The notes under the pieces: model-generated
What the model was told of the DNA's origin: nothing
The model's database searches: none
The model's input: only the letters and a program-made list of their open reading frames with translations
DNA from: Candidatus Sulfopaludibacter sp. SbA3
GTDB taxonomy: Bacteria > Pseudomonadota > Alphaproteobacteria > Caulobacterales > Hyphomonadaceae
Length of the DNA: 64,000 nt
Reading direction: 5' to 3'
NCBI GenBank assembly: GCA_945888325.1
Contig: CAMDAC010000008.1
Span: 47,114-111,113 of the forward strand
Shown here: positions 34,598 to 43,642 of the stretch, one piece after another
Numbering within the stretch: the stretch's first letter is position 1
How the letters are laid out: the number at the start of each line of letters is the position of its first letter
Program-made: the position numbers and the translations under genes

Positions 34598-35563
34598 ATG
34601 TTCGTCAGTGTGGTACTGCCGTGTTATAATGGGGCATCGACGCTCGCCGAGATGCTCGATTCACTCGTTCGCCAGACCTATAAGGGCGATTGGGAACTGG
34701 TCTTCGTCAATAACGGTTCGACCGACAATTCCGTCGAGATAGCCCTGTCTTACGCCGACCGGCTGCCCGTGCGCGTCGTCCAGGCCTATATCGGTCATGG
34801 GCCGCAGGGCTTGGTTGGACACTCCTACTTTGTGGGTTTCCGCGCTGCCAAGGGTGACGTGCTGCTGGTTTGCGAGTCCGACGATGAATGCGATCCTGAC
34901 TGGATGAAATCCATGGTGACCGCCCTGGAAACCTGCGACTTTGCCGTACCGGCCCTCGATTATGAAAAATTGAACCCGCCGACCATGACATGGGGAAAGG
35001 ATCGAGGGCATCAGGGCCGGATCGATGGCCTGTCTTCGGTCGTTGGCCCCATGCACCTTCCGTACGCGTTGGGAAATGCGATTGGAATGACGCGGCGTTG
35101 TTACGAGCGCGTGGGAGACCCTACGGCCTGGCTGGGATCTTCCTGGGATGTTGATTATTGCTGGCGTGTGCAACTGGCGGGCATGAAGCTCACCTTTGTG
35201 CCGGAAGCGCTGATGCACTATCGGATGCGCAGCACTGCGCAAGCTCGGTTCCGGCAGGCGCGGCATTGGTGCGGCCACCATGCGCAGCTTCATATGCGCT
35301 ACGGGATGAGACCCTGGTGGCGCTATCTGGCTTTCTGCTGCTGGAGGCTTGTACGCGCGGCGGTACTGCTCGTTGCCGGCCCCATCTTCACGAAGCGGCC
35401 TTACGCTTATTGGATATTCGACTGGGGCTATGCCCGCGGTCAGATGGATGCGTTTCCTGCGCTGTTTCGTGCACAGATGAAAAATGTGAAACCGGACGCG
35501 AATATCCTTGCCGGCCGCAAGCCGACGGAACCGCAGACTTACGTCGCCGTCCCGGACGCCTGA
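34598..35563 (+). CDS. Family 2 glycosyltransferase
   Basis: A 321-residue GT-A fold enzyme. The N-terminal strand is VSVVLPCYNGASTLAEML, followed by VFVNNGSTDNSVEIALSYA and an acidic ESDDECD segment in the place of the metal-binding DxD. The later GSSWDVDYCWRVQLAGMK with the ED-like motif is usual for the family. One short hydrophobic patch near the C-terminus suggests membrane association. The start MFVSVVLPC is preferred; the frame extends upstream for 24 residues without family character. It is convergent with the lldD gene (25-bp overlap). Confidence 0.9.
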   Translation: MFVSVVLPCYNGASTLAEMLDSLVRQTYKGDWELVFVNNGSTDNSVEIALSYADRLPVRVVQAYIGHGPQGLVGHSYFVGFRAAKGDVLLVCESDDECDPDWMKSMVTALETCDFAVPALDYEKLNPPTMTWGKDRGHQGRIDGLSSVVGPMHLPYALGNAIGMTRRCYERVGDPTAWLGSSWDVDYCWRVQLAGMKLTFVPEALMHYRMRSTAQARFRQARHWCGHHAQLHMRYGMRPWWRYLAFCCWRLVRAAVLLVAGPIFTKRPYAYWIFDWGYARGQMDAFPALFRAQMKNVKPDANILAGRKPTEPQTYVAVPDA

Positions 35564-36717
35564 TCGAGCACGGAGCGGCTGATCTGGCCCGTATCCGTGA
35601 CGCCTGTGAGCGCCATCGATACCGAAAATTCACCGTGAAACGCCTTGAGCTGATTGAGTAATCCCGCCTCACCGGCGCCGGCGAGCGCGTAGACCCAGGG
35701 CCGTCCCACCATCGCCGCATCGGCGCCCATTGCCATCGCTTTCAGGATATCCTGGCCAGAGCGCACCCCGCCATCGACCAGTAGTTTCGTCTGGCCGGAC
35801 ACCTTGTCCGCGATGCGCGGTAGCATCGAGATCGAGGAGGCCACGCCGTCCAGCTGCCGGCCGCCATGGTTCGACACGATGATGCCGTCGGCCCCGCTTT
35901 TCACAGCTTCCACGGCATCTTCGGGGCTCAGGATGCCCTTGATCACCAGCGGCCCGTCCCATTGCGACCGGATCCAGGCGAGATCTGCCCAGCTGATCGA
36001 CGGGTCGATCGCGGCATTCGCCCAGGCTGAAAAGTCGGCCGGGGTGGAGGCGTTCTTCACATAAGGGGCAATGTTTCCAAGGATGTGGGGCCTGCCGCCG
36101 AGACCTACTTCGAACGCCCAGCCGGGGTGCAGTGCGTAGGAGATCAACCCGCGCCGCAGGCGGGCCCAGCTTCCGCCGCCGCCGCTCATCGTGTTGCGGA
36201 CATCCCGGTAGCGCGTGCCGACGACCGGCAGGTCAACCGTCAGGGCAAGGACGGTTACGCCCGACGCCTTGGCCCGCGCGATGAGGTCGGCGCAGGCGCC
36301 CCGGTCGCGGATCATGTAGAGCTGGAACCAGAGCGGGCCTGAGCCTGCGGCTGCAGTCTCCTCTACAGAACACACCGAAAGCGTGGAGAGGCAGTAGGGG
36401 ATGCCGAACGCGCCGGCGACGCGCCGTGCGGCCGCTTCCCCCCGGCGCGCCATCATCCCGGACAGTCCGACCGGCGAAAGCGCCAGCGGTAATGTTAACT
36501 CTGCCCCGAAAAGGGTCGTTGCGGTAGACCGCGCCGAGACATCCCGAAGTATCCGCTGGTGGAGCTCAAGGCGCTCGAAGTCACGGACATTCCGGGCCAG
36601 CGTAACCTCTGCATACGCGCCGCCATCGAGGTAATCGAACAGGAATCGGGGCAGGCGGCGCTCGGCCAACCGGCGGTAATCAGCAACAGAAGCAGGGGCC
36701 AGGGTCAGTGTTGGCAT
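35539..36717 (-). CDS. lldD: FMN-dependent alpha-hydroxy acid dehydrogenase
   Basis: A 392-residue flavoenzyme of the LldD/glycolate oxidase family. FMN and substrate sites appear as LALSPVGLSGMM, WFQLYMIRDRG, LVIKGILSPEDA, the catalytic histidine in VSNHGGRQLDGVAS and LLVDGGVRSGQDILKAMA. It oxidises L-lactate or a related 2-hydroxy acid, with electrons to the quinone pool. It lies inside the polysaccharide region between glycosyltransferase and export genes, which is unusual for a catabolic lactate enzyme; membrane binding was not seen. Substrate preference (lactate, mandelate, glycolate) cannot be fixed. Confidence 0.9.
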   Translation of the reverse strand: MPTLTLAPASVADYRRLAERRLPRFLFDYLDGGAYAEVTLARNVRDFERLELHQRILRDVSARSTATTLFGAELTLPLALSPVGLSGMMARRGEAAARRVAGAFGIPYCLSTLSVCSVEETAAAGSGPLWFQLYMIRDRGACADLIARAKASGVTVLALTVDLPVVGTRYRDVRNTMSGGGGSWARLRRGLISYALHPGWAFEVGLGGRPHILGNIAPYVKNASTPADFSAWANAAIDPSISWADLAWIRSQWDGPLVIKGILSPEDAVEAVKSGADGIIVSNHGGRQLDGVASSISMLPRIADKVSGQTKLLVDGGVRSGQDILKAMAMGADAAMVGRPWVYALAGAGEAGLLNQLKAFHGEFSVSMALTGVTDTGQISRSVLDQASGTAT

Positions 36718-36860
36718 GGTAAAAACTCAGCTGAAAGCCTTTTCGTCTGGAACCTATAGAGCGGCCACTCCTTTCCTTTCGTTAGCAACTTCAATCCGCA
36801 AAGTAACGGATGTGGTGTTTTGTTAACGAATATTCCGGGGACCGATATTCAATTCCTAAC

Positions 36861-36905
36861 CATTTGCAGGTATTGGGGGGTATGCACCCGAATTCGCTGC
36901 AAATG
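36861..36905 (+). promoter_or_regulatory. Inverted repeat in leader of outer-membrane barrel gene
   Basis: 9-bp arms CATTTGCAG/CTGCAAATG around a 27-nt loop that contains a smaller GGGT/ACCC stem. It lies about 90-130 bp before the barrel gene start in an AT-rich leader. Confidence 0.45.
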
Positions 36906-36994
36906 CACGCAATCCGGGACGGTATTGAACTTGCACGGGTTGAGAAGACAACCCAGGCCATGTCGGCCTTGCAGAGAAACTGGGGAATGGTGAA

Positions 36995-38281
36995 ATGTCC
37001 AAACTGAAACGCGTTAGCCTGATGAGTGTTGCCGCCTGCGCCCTGATTTCGCCGGTTGCCTTGGGTCAGGGCAGTGACTTCTTTAGCCGCGACAAGTACG
37101 AGTCTGTGCGTGAGCGCGCGCAGCCGGAATTTGATCCGGAACCGATCCGCCTTGGCACATTCGTCGTCCGCTCGATGGGCGAAGCTGGCCTCGTCTCGAA
37201 TGACAACGTGTTCGCGACCTCCGGCAACGAACAGTCCGATATCGTTGCGCGCGTTGGCGCCGATGTTTCGGGCACGACCGACTGGAGCGTCCATGCCGTC
37301 GGCTTCGACGCCTCGGCCTACCGCAACCAGTATCTCGATCTCAGCGATGAATCGACCACCGACCTGACCGCCCGCCTTCGCGGCCGCGTCGATGTCACCC
37401 GCGCTTTCTCGGTCAGCGGCGCCGTGTTCGCCGAAGACCGCGCTGAACCGCGCACCGACTTCGTCAACGCCTTTGGCGCCGATCGCCCGATCCAGTACAC
37501 CCGTACGGGCGTGCAGGCTGATGCAGATTATCAAAGCGACCGCGTCCGCTGGAACAACAGCCTGACGCTGAGCGAAGAAAACTACGAAGACAGCGAAGCG
37601 CTCGGCACTGGTCTGAACATCGACCAGGACTACCGCGACCGCAAGGTCACGCAGGGCCGCTCGCGCCTGTCCTACGCCGTCTCGCCGAACCTGGCCGTCT
37701 TCGGGCAGGGCACCTTCGGTCAGAGCGAATATGACACGACCCAGATCTTCGGCGGCCTGCCGCGCTCGCGCGACTCCAGCGGCTACACGATCTCCGGCGG
37801 TGTCGACTTCGAACTCACGGCGCTGGTGCGCGGTGACGTCGCCGTCGGCTACCTGAACGAAGACAAGGACGACGACTTCTTCGCCGACGTCAGCGGTCTT
37901 TCGGTCGATGCGCAGATGGAATGGTTCCCGACGCGCCTCACCACGGTCAACTTCAATGCCGTCCGCCGCGTGGTGGATACCGGTGCATTCGACTCGCCGA
38001 GCGCTGTCGAAACGCGCTTCGGTGCCGGTGTTGACCACGAACTGCGCCGCAACATTATCCTTTCGGGTTATGCCGGTATATCCAACTACGAGTACGAGGA
38101 AATCGACCGCAAGGACGAAAACCTGGAATTCGGTGCCGTCGCGACCTATAAGATAAACAAGCGCCTGCATTGGGAAGTCTTCGCACGCAACCGCGACCGC
38201 GATGTCTCTGGCACTGCCGTCTTCGGCGATCCGTCCTACGGGCAGACGCAGTTCGGCATCGGCCTGAAACTCTTCCCGTAA
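36995..38281 (+). CDS. Outer-membrane beta-barrel protein of polysaccharide export locus
   Basis: A 428-residue exported protein. The signal peptide MSKLKRVSLMSVAACALISP... ends near ALGQG. The rest is a series of alternating amphipathic strands ending GIGLKLFP, with a terminal aromatic-proline, typical of BBP2-type beta-barrels linked to exopolysaccharide gene clusters. Strand-rich repeats such as SDNVFATSG-like and GRSRLSYAVSPNLAVFGQG are seen. It is followed after 67 bp by the Wzz-type co-polymerase, which supports a role in polymer export through the outer membrane. The leader is long and structured. Confidence 0.85.
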   Translation: MSKLKRVSLMSVAACALISPVALGQGSDFFSRDKYESVRERAQPEFDPEPIRLGTFVVRSMGEAGLVSNDNVFATSGNEQSDIVARVGADVSGTTDWSVHAVGFDASAYRNQYLDLSDESTTDLTARLRGRVDVTRAFSVSGAVFAEDRAEPRTDFVNAFGADRPIQYTRTGVQADADYQSDRVRWNNSLTLSEENYEDSEALGTGLNIDQDYRDRKVTQGRSRLSYAVSPNLAVFGQGTFGQSEYDTTQIFGGLPRSRDSSGYTISGGVDFELTALVRGDVAVGYLNEDKDDDFFADVSGLSVDAQMEWFPTRLTTVNFNAVRRVVDTGAFDSPSAVETRFGAGVDHELRRNIILSGYAGISNYEYEEIDRKDENLEFGAVATYKINKRLHWEVFARNRDRDVSGTAVFGDPSYGQTQFGIGLKLFP

Positions 38282-38294
38282 CTTTTCCTGCTTT

Positions 38295-38324
38295 CCGGGA
38301 GCTGGCAATCGCGCCGGCTCCCGG
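38295..38324 (+). promoter_or_regulatory. Hairpin between barrel and co-polymerase genes
   Basis: 8-bp stem CCGGGAGC/GCTCCCGG without a T-run in the 67-bp gap. It may set relative expression of the two genes or stabilise the upstream message; it is not a typical terminator. Confidence 0.45.
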
Positions 38325-38348
38325 CCCTAAAATATCAGAGGCCGTGCC

Positions 38349-40748
38349 TTGTCCAAAACCTTCTCGTTCGAACTTCCGACCAACATGGCCTCCTCCGGCG
38401 GGGATCACACGCCTGCGCCTCCGCTCGACCTGAAGGCGCTGATCGGCGTGGTCTACCGGCGGTTCTGGATGATCCTGGCCGGGTTCATGACGACGTTTGG
38501 CATCATCGCCTTTGTCACGTTCACCCAGACTCCCATCTACAAGGCGGAGACGGTTGTGCAGCTCGATACCGAGCAGAAGAACGTCATCGACCTCGGCGCG
38601 ATCTTCTCGGGGATGGGCGGCAACACCGCCGTCGTCGATACAGAAGTGCTCGTGCTCGGTTCGAAGTCACTGCTGACGCGCGTAGCGGTCCAGCAGAAGC
38701 TCGTCGAAGACCCTGAATTCAATCCATCACTCCTGCCGCCCAAGAAGGGCTTGCTGTCGCCGGTTAAGGGCGTCGTCCGCGCTGTCACCGGCGCGAAGCC
38801 GCCGGAAGATCCGTTTGCTGACATGACGCCTGAGCAGAAGGACGCCGCGCTTCTCGAATCTGCCGTCGGCATCCTCAGCGATAAGGTTGCCGTCAGCCGC
38901 GTCGGCACGACTTACCTAATCACCGTCAACGTCTCGAGCGAGTCGCCTGAAACGGCCGCGCGCCTGGCGGACGAGATTGCCGAACAGTACCGCGTCCAGC
39001 AGCTCGAAGAAAAGTTCGAAGCGACCCGCAAGGCCACCGAATGGCTATCCGAGCGCGTGTCGGGCCTGCGCGAGGAAGTCGAGGAAAAGGAACGCCGTGT
39101 CGAGAGCTACCGCGCCGAATCCGGTCTTCTGGCCGCCCAGGGCGCGACTCTCACCGAACAGCAGATCGCTTACCTGACGACCCAGAAAGCCACCCTGCAG
39201 CTTGATCTCGACCGCGCCCGTGCCCGCGCCGAGAGCGTGCGCCGCCAGATGGCGAGCGGCGTTGGCGCCGAAGGCGTGACGGAAGTTCTCCAGTCCCAGG
39301 TCATCTCCGATCTCAAGACCCAGCGTGCGATCATCAATCGCCGCGTGTCCGAACTCGAAACGAAGCTTGGTCCTCAGCACCCGGAACTCATCAGTGCCCG
39401 GAACGAAGCCGCCGACATTGATCGCCAGATCAATGCGGAAGTCTCCCGCATTGCCGGCAACATCGAGAACGAGCTGAAAGTGGCGCAGTCGCAGATCAGC
39501 TCGATCCAGGGCGAGATCGGCCGCTCTACTTATGAGCTGCGCGGCAACAACCAGGCGCTCGTGCGTCTGCGCGAACTTGAGCGCGATGCCGACACCAGCC
39601 GAATCCTGCTCGAGGAATTCCTGACCCGCTCCAAGCAGACCGGCGAACAGGACGCGCTGATCACCGCTGACGCCAACATCCTGTCGCGCGCCTCGGTTCC
39701 GGATTCGCCCAGCTCGCCCAAGAAACTGCTGAACCTGATCATCGGCTGCCTGCTCGGCGCCATCATCGGCGGCGGCCTCGCTCTGCTGGCCGAGATGTTC
39801 GACATGAAGATCAGCTCGACCGAAGACGTTGAGCGCAAGCTTGGCGCCAATCCGATCGGCTCGGTGCCGCTGATCCGCACCGCCAGCTTCCTCGGCCTGT
39901 CGCAGACCAACCCGGCCGATTACCTGGTCGAGAACCCGCTATCGGCCTATGCCGAAAGCATACGCTACCTGCGCGCTGCCATCGCCTTCTCGGATCTCGA
40001 CAGCGAGACCAAGACCGTCGCCGTGTGCTCGTCGCTTCCCGACGAAGGCAAGACCAGCCTGACGCTCTCGCTGGGCCGCATGTCGGCGATGTCGGGCTCG
40101 CGCACGCTCGTCATCGACGGCGACTTCCGCCGCCGCCAGCTGACCGAAACCGCCGGCCTCAAACCGGACATCGGCTTCGTCGAACACCTCTTCGGCGCAG
40201 GTCAGCTCTCGGATGCGATCGTCAAGGATCGCAAGACGATGCTCGACATCCTGCCGCTCTCGCAGAATGGCCACACCCCGCATGACGTGTTCGGCACGCG
40301 CGCGTTCGACGACCTGCTGCAGCGCCTGCGCTCGATGTACGACCTGATCCTGATCGACACCGGCCCGCTGCTGCTGATGGCAGAAGCGCGTGTGGTGGCC
40401 GGCAAGGCCGACAAGACCATCCTGGTTGTCCGCTGGCGCCATTCGGCCCGTTCGGCTACCCGTCAGTCGCTGACGCTGATGCGCAACTTCAAGGCCGATG
40501 TGCTGGGCGTGACCCTGAACATGGTCGACCTCAACCGCCGCCGTCACCACCGCGACCCCGGCGCGACCTACAAGGCCTACCGCAAGTATTACCAGATGGA
40601 CGAGAAGCCCTCGCTCTTCAATTGGGGCGGCGACAAGAGCAAGTCCAAGACGAACGCGAAAGGTCTCAAGGGCACGGTTGCCGTACAGGTACCGCCGACC
40701 AAGGCCACGGGCCGGAGCGAGCCGGTCGACCGGATCTCCGCAGAGTAA
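38349..40748 (+). CDS. Polysaccharide co-polymerase with tyrosine-kinase-like domain
   Basis: A 799-residue ExoP/GumC-type protein. The N-terminal Wzz domain has its first membrane helix at about 38-58 (FWMILAGFMTTFGIIAFVTF), then a long periplasmic coiled coil (about 210-440), a second helix NLIIGCLLGAIIGGGLALL, and a BY-kinase ATPase domain. Walker A is SSLPDEGKTS (about 560), A' TLVIDGDFRRRQL and B LILIDTGPLL. The tail has a small tyrosine cluster (YKAYRKYYQ, about 740-749) that could be the phosphorylated site. It sets chain length in the inner membrane. The start codon is TTG. A strong terminator follows, so it ends the operon. Confidence 0.92.
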   Translation: MSKTFSFELPTNMASSGGDHTPAPPLDLKALIGVVYRRFWMILAGFMTTFGIIAFVTFTQTPIYKAETVVQLDTEQKNVIDLGAIFSGMGGNTAVVDTEVLVLGSKSLLTRVAVQQKLVEDPEFNPSLLPPKKGLLSPVKGVVRAVTGAKPPEDPFADMTPEQKDAALLESAVGILSDKVAVSRVGTTYLITVNVSSESPETAARLADEIAEQYRVQQLEEKFEATRKATEWLSERVSGLREEVEEKERRVESYRAESGLLAAQGATLTEQQIAYLTTQKATLQLDLDRARARAESVRRQMASGVGAEGVTEVLQSQVISDLKTQRAIINRRVSELETKLGPQHPELISARNEAADIDRQINAEVSRIAGNIENELKVAQSQISSIQGEIGRSTYELRGNNQALVRLRELERDADTSRILLEEFLTRSKQTGEQDALITADANILSRASVPDSPSSPKKLLNLIIGCLLGAIIGGGLALLAEMFDMKISSTEDVERKLGANPIGSVPLIRTASFLGLSQTNPADYLVENPLSAYAESIRYLRAAIAFSDLDSETKTVAVCSSLPDEGKTSLTLSLGRMSAMSGSRTLVIDGDFRRRQLTETAGLKPDIGFVEHLFGAGQLSDAIVKDRKTMLDILPLSQNGHTPHDVFGTRAFDDLLQRLRSMYDLILIDTGPLLLMAEARVVAGKADKTILVVRWRHSARSATRQSLTLMRNFKADVLGVTLNMVDLNRRRHHRDPGATYKAYRKYYQMDEKPSLFNWGGDKSKSKTNAKGLKGTVAVQVPPTKATGRSEPVDRISAE

Positions 40749-40768
40749 GCGGGGCCAGCGTGGATTTC

Positions 40769-40802
40769 GGGCATTGCTTCGTAAACGGAGCAATGCCCTT
40801 TT
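40769..40802 (+). terminator. Intrinsic terminator after co-polymerase
   Basis: 10-bp perfect stem GGGCATTGCT/AGCAATGCCC followed by TTTT, 28 bp before the next gene start. It separates the export operon from the glycosyltransferase downstream. Confidence 0.85.
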
Positions 40803-40829
40803 CATGACAGGGAAGGCAGGACGCGCAGT

Positions 40830-41978
40830 ATGACCCGGATCGCATTTTTCGGTCACGACGCCGCCGACGCCGCCGTGCGCCGCCGCGTTCGCGGTTTCCT
40901 GGATGATGGCCTGGACGTCACCGGATTCATGATGCGCCGCCGCGACCCCGGCACGCTCGACTGGGACAATGTCGACCTCGGCGAAACGCGGGACGGCGCC
41001 TTCGTGCAACGTGTCCGGCAGGTCTTCGCCGGGGCGCGCCTCGCAGCCGACAACCGCGAAAAGCTGGCGGCCGCGGATGTGATCTACGCCCGCAATCTCG
41101 ACATGCTGGCCTGTGCATTCCTCGCAAAGCGCTACGCCGGACTGGATACGCCGGTCATCTATGAAAGCCTTGATGTTCACCGCCTGCTGACGCGGCCGGA
41201 CATCATCGGCAAAGCGATGCGCTGGCTGGAGCACAGCCTGCTGAAGCGCACGGTGGGCCTCGTCGTGTCTTCGCCCGGCTTCATCCGCAACCACTTCGAG
41301 AAGCACTATGCGGGCGACTACCGCGCCTTCCTCGTCGAAAACCGCCTGGCCCCGGGGGCCGCGTACGGCGCGCGGCCAGACGTTGTCGCCCCCGATGCCA
41401 CCAGCGCCGCCCAACCGCTGCGCCTCGGCTGGGTAGGTAACCTGCGCTGCAAGCGGTCCCTCGATATACTTTGTCAGTTGGCGGATCAATTTCCGGATCA
41501 GCTTGAAGTGCGCCTGCACGGCGTGCCGTCACGGACGGAGATTCCGGTCTTCGAACCCCTGATCGACGCGCGGCCCAACATGACCTTCTTCGGCCGATAC
41601 CGGTCGCCGGAAGATCTGGCGGGTATCTACGACAAACTGGATGTCGTCTGGGCCGGCGACTTCATGGAAGCGGGCTACAATTCCGTCTGGCTGCTGCCGA
41701 ACCGCATCTATGAAGGCGGATACTTCTGCACGCCGTCGATTGCACCCTCAGGCACCGAAACGGCAGCCTGGATCGCCCGGCACGACTGCGGCTTCCTCAT
41801 CGACGAGCCGCTGGATCGTTCGCTCCCGGATCTTCTCCGCCAATTGATGGCGGACAGGCACCCGGTCGCCGCACGGGCCGGCGCGCTGGCGCTTCTGCCG
41901 GATGACACGTTCATCCAGCCGCGGGGATTTCTCGCCGAAATAGTGGCGCGAAGCCTTGCGGAAAACACCGCAGCCTGA
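40830..41978 (+). CDS. Glycosyltransferase, ExoL-like (GT-B fold)
   Basis: A 382-residue cytoplasmic glycosyltransferase. The start MTRIAFFGHDAADAAVRRRV and the VIYARNLDMLACAFLA and VIYESLDVHRL segments resemble succinoglycan ExoL and similar family 4-like enzymes. The C-terminal domain begins LGWVGNLRCKRSLDIL, and the donor-binding region includes MEAGYNSVWLLPNRIYEGG. It adds a sugar to the lipid-linked repeat unit. It lies after a strong terminator, so a promoter must lie in the short gap or read-through is used. Confidence 0.85.
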   Translation: MTRIAFFGHDAADAAVRRRVRGFLDDGLDVTGFMMRRRDPGTLDWDNVDLGETRDGAFVQRVRQVFAGARLAADNREKLAAADVIYARNLDMLACAFLAKRYAGLDTPVIYESLDVHRLLTRPDIIGKAMRWLEHSLLKRTVGLVVSSPGFIRNHFEKHYAGDYRAFLVENRLAPGAAYGARPDVVAPDATSAAQPLRLGWVGNLRCKRSLDILCQLADQFPDQLEVRLHGVPSRTEIPVFEPLIDARPNMTFFGRYRSPEDLAGIYDKLDVVWAGDFMEAGYNSVWLLPNRIYEGGYFCTPSIAPSGTETAAWIARHDCGFLIDEPLDRSLPDLLRQLMADRHPVAARAGALALLPDDTFIQPRGFLAEIVARSLAENTAA

Positions 41979-42607
41979 CGATCATCAAGCCGCCGCACCG
42001 CGGTCAGACGCCAAAAAAAACTTCGAACTGCGGCACCCTGAGGGTGCACAAATTTTGGGCAGCTCCCACGCGGTAGTGTGAAAACTTCAAATCTCACAAA
42101 GGCAAAACATGCCCCGGTTCATCTGCGGGCACACGGCGCCGCGCAGCGGAAAATCATCAATGGTCCAAAGCTCGCCGGATTTGTGCCTGATTCAATCGAT
42201 AATCTTCATCTTACGTTCAGTATCACGCCGCGTTCCGCTTAAACGCCACGTTAAGACTTGCACGCTTTAGTGGACCGAGATCCCGAGTACCGATCCCATG
42301 ATTCCAGTAGATAGCCGCGTTTTCAGTTCGCAAGTCAGGATGCCCGCACGGGCAGACCATGTCGTCATGAACGATTGCAGCGAAGGCAAATGGCCTGTCT
42401 GGCTGCGGCTCATGACTATCATCGGGCTCAGCGCAGGTCTCTGGGCAGCGATCATCTGGGCCGCCGTTTCCGTTTTCGGCTGACGCGCCGTGCGCATGCC
42501 GCCACGCTTGGCTGGCGACGCGGACCAGACTTTGCATATAGATAATCACAGGTTCGGGCGTGCCGGTTTGGGCGCGCCATTTCAATTTGCACTGAGGAGG
42601 CCTCGTC
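41979..42607. other. 629-bp low-coding interval in polysaccharide locus
   Basis: No confident gene. The region is distinctly AT-rich, has a poly-A stretch (42013-42020) and a GCACC/GGTGC hairpin (42033-42047) just after it, and contains one doubtful 38-codon membrane frame near its end. It probably holds the galE promoter and may be decayed coding DNA. Confidence 0.5.
42367..42483 (+). CDS. Possible small single-pass membrane protein
   Basis: A 38-codon open frame with polar start MNDCSEGKWPVW followed by one strong hydrophobic helix (LMTIIGLSAGLWAAIIWAAV). It precedes galE on the same strand. No good ribosome site is visible, and the frame could extend 23 codons upstream. Small proteins with the WPVWLR-helix shape occur in polysaccharide loci of related bacteria, by memory only, so this is a weak call. 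Confidence 0.3.
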   Translation: MNDCSEGKWPVWLRLMTIIGLSAGLWAAIIWAAVSVFG

Positions 42608-43615
42608 ATGCCAGGAAAACTGTTGGTTACAGGCGGGGCAGGCTATGTCGGCAGTCATTGCTGCCGCGCCTTTGCGGAAGCAGGCTGGCAGGTCACCGTG
42701 TTCGACAACCTCTCCACCGGCTGGCGCGACCTGGTGAAGTGGGGGCCTCTGTTCGAAGGCGATCTTCAGAACCCGGCCGATCTCGAGGCTGCGTTCGCGC
42801 AGGTCAAACCGGACGCCGTGGCGCACTTTGCCGGCTCTGCGCTCGTCGCCGAATCCGTCCGTGAACCGTCGATCTACTACCGCAACAACACGCTCGCGAC
42901 GCTCAACCTCCTCGAAGCGATGCGCAAGCATGGCACCGGCTATCTCATCTTCTCCTCGACCTGTGCCACTTTTGGAAACGCGGCCAGCGAGACGATCGAC
43001 GAGACGCATCCTCAGAACCCGATCAATCCCTACGGCATGTCGAAACTGATGGTGGAGCGCATCCTCAGCGACTTCGACAAGGCACACGGCATCCGCTCGA
43101 TCCCCCTTCGTTACTTCAACGCCGCCGGCGCGGACCGCGACGGCAAGACGGGCGAGCGCCATGCCTGCGAAACGCATGTGATCCCGCTGGCGCTGAAAGG
43201 CGCCTATGACGAAGGCTATGAGTTCACGATCCTCGGCAGCGATTTCGACACGCCGGACGGCACCGCGATCCGTGATTACATCCACGTCGAAGACCTCGCC
43301 GAAGCGCACCTGCGCGCGCTCAACGCTCTGGAGCAGGGCGCCGTTTCGGCCGCCTACAACCTCGGCACCGGGCGCGGCACCAGTGTCGCCGAAGTCGTCA
43401 CCGCCGTGGAGCGCGCGACCAACCGCAAGATTCCGCGCCGCTACGGTCCGCGCCGTCCCGGCGATCCGGGCCGCCTGATCGCGCTGCCCGACAAGGCAAA
43501 ACGCGAGCTCGGCTGGGTCGCGAGCCGTTCCGGCATCGACAACATCATCCGCACAGCGCTCGCCTGGCATGAGGCCGACTGGGCGCACGAACACCCTGTC
43601 CTGACCGACAGCTAG
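42608..43615 (+). CDS. galE: UDP-glucose 4-epimerase
   Basis: A 335-residue extended SDR. The NAD motif is GGAGYVGSHCC, the active-site serine region SSTCATFG and the Tyr-x3-Lys YGMSK, with PLRYFNAAGAD and DGTAIRDYIHVEDLAEAH as in GalE. It interconverts UDP-glucose and UDP-galactose for glycan assembly. A GGAGG lies 10 bp ahead of the ATG. A broken glycosyltransferase gene follows after 27 bp, likely once part of the same operon. Confidence 0.93.
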   Translation: MPGKLLVTGGAGYVGSHCCRAFAEAGWQVTVFDNLSTGWRDLVKWGPLFEGDLQNPADLEAAFAQVKPDAVAHFAGSALVAESVREPSIYYRNNTLATLNLLEAMRKHGTGYLIFSSTCATFGNAASETIDETHPQNPINPYGMSKLMVERILSDFDKAHGIRSIPLRYFNAAGADRDGKTGERHACETHVIPLALKGAYDEGYEFTILGSDFDTPDGTAIRDYIHVEDLAEAHLRALNALEQGAVSAAYNLGTGRGTSVAEVVTAVERATNRKIPRRYGPRRPGDPGRLIALPDKAKRELGWVASRSGIDNIIRTALAWHEADWAHEHPVLTDS

Positions 43616-43642
43616 ACAGCCGCAGCCTTCGAGCGACGTGAG

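Noticed and set aside
36810..37007. 65-codon frame in the leader of the barrel gene, overlapping its start
   Set aside because: No ribosome site or family signal; more likely untranslated leader, although a leader peptide is not excluded.
39939..41519. 526-codon minus-strand frame across co-polymerase and glycosyltransferase
   Set aside because: Spans a terminator and two real genes; antisense artefact.
42223..42609. 128-codon minus-strand frame upstream of galE
   Set aside because: No ribosome site, composition like non-coding DNA, and it ends inside the galE promoter region.
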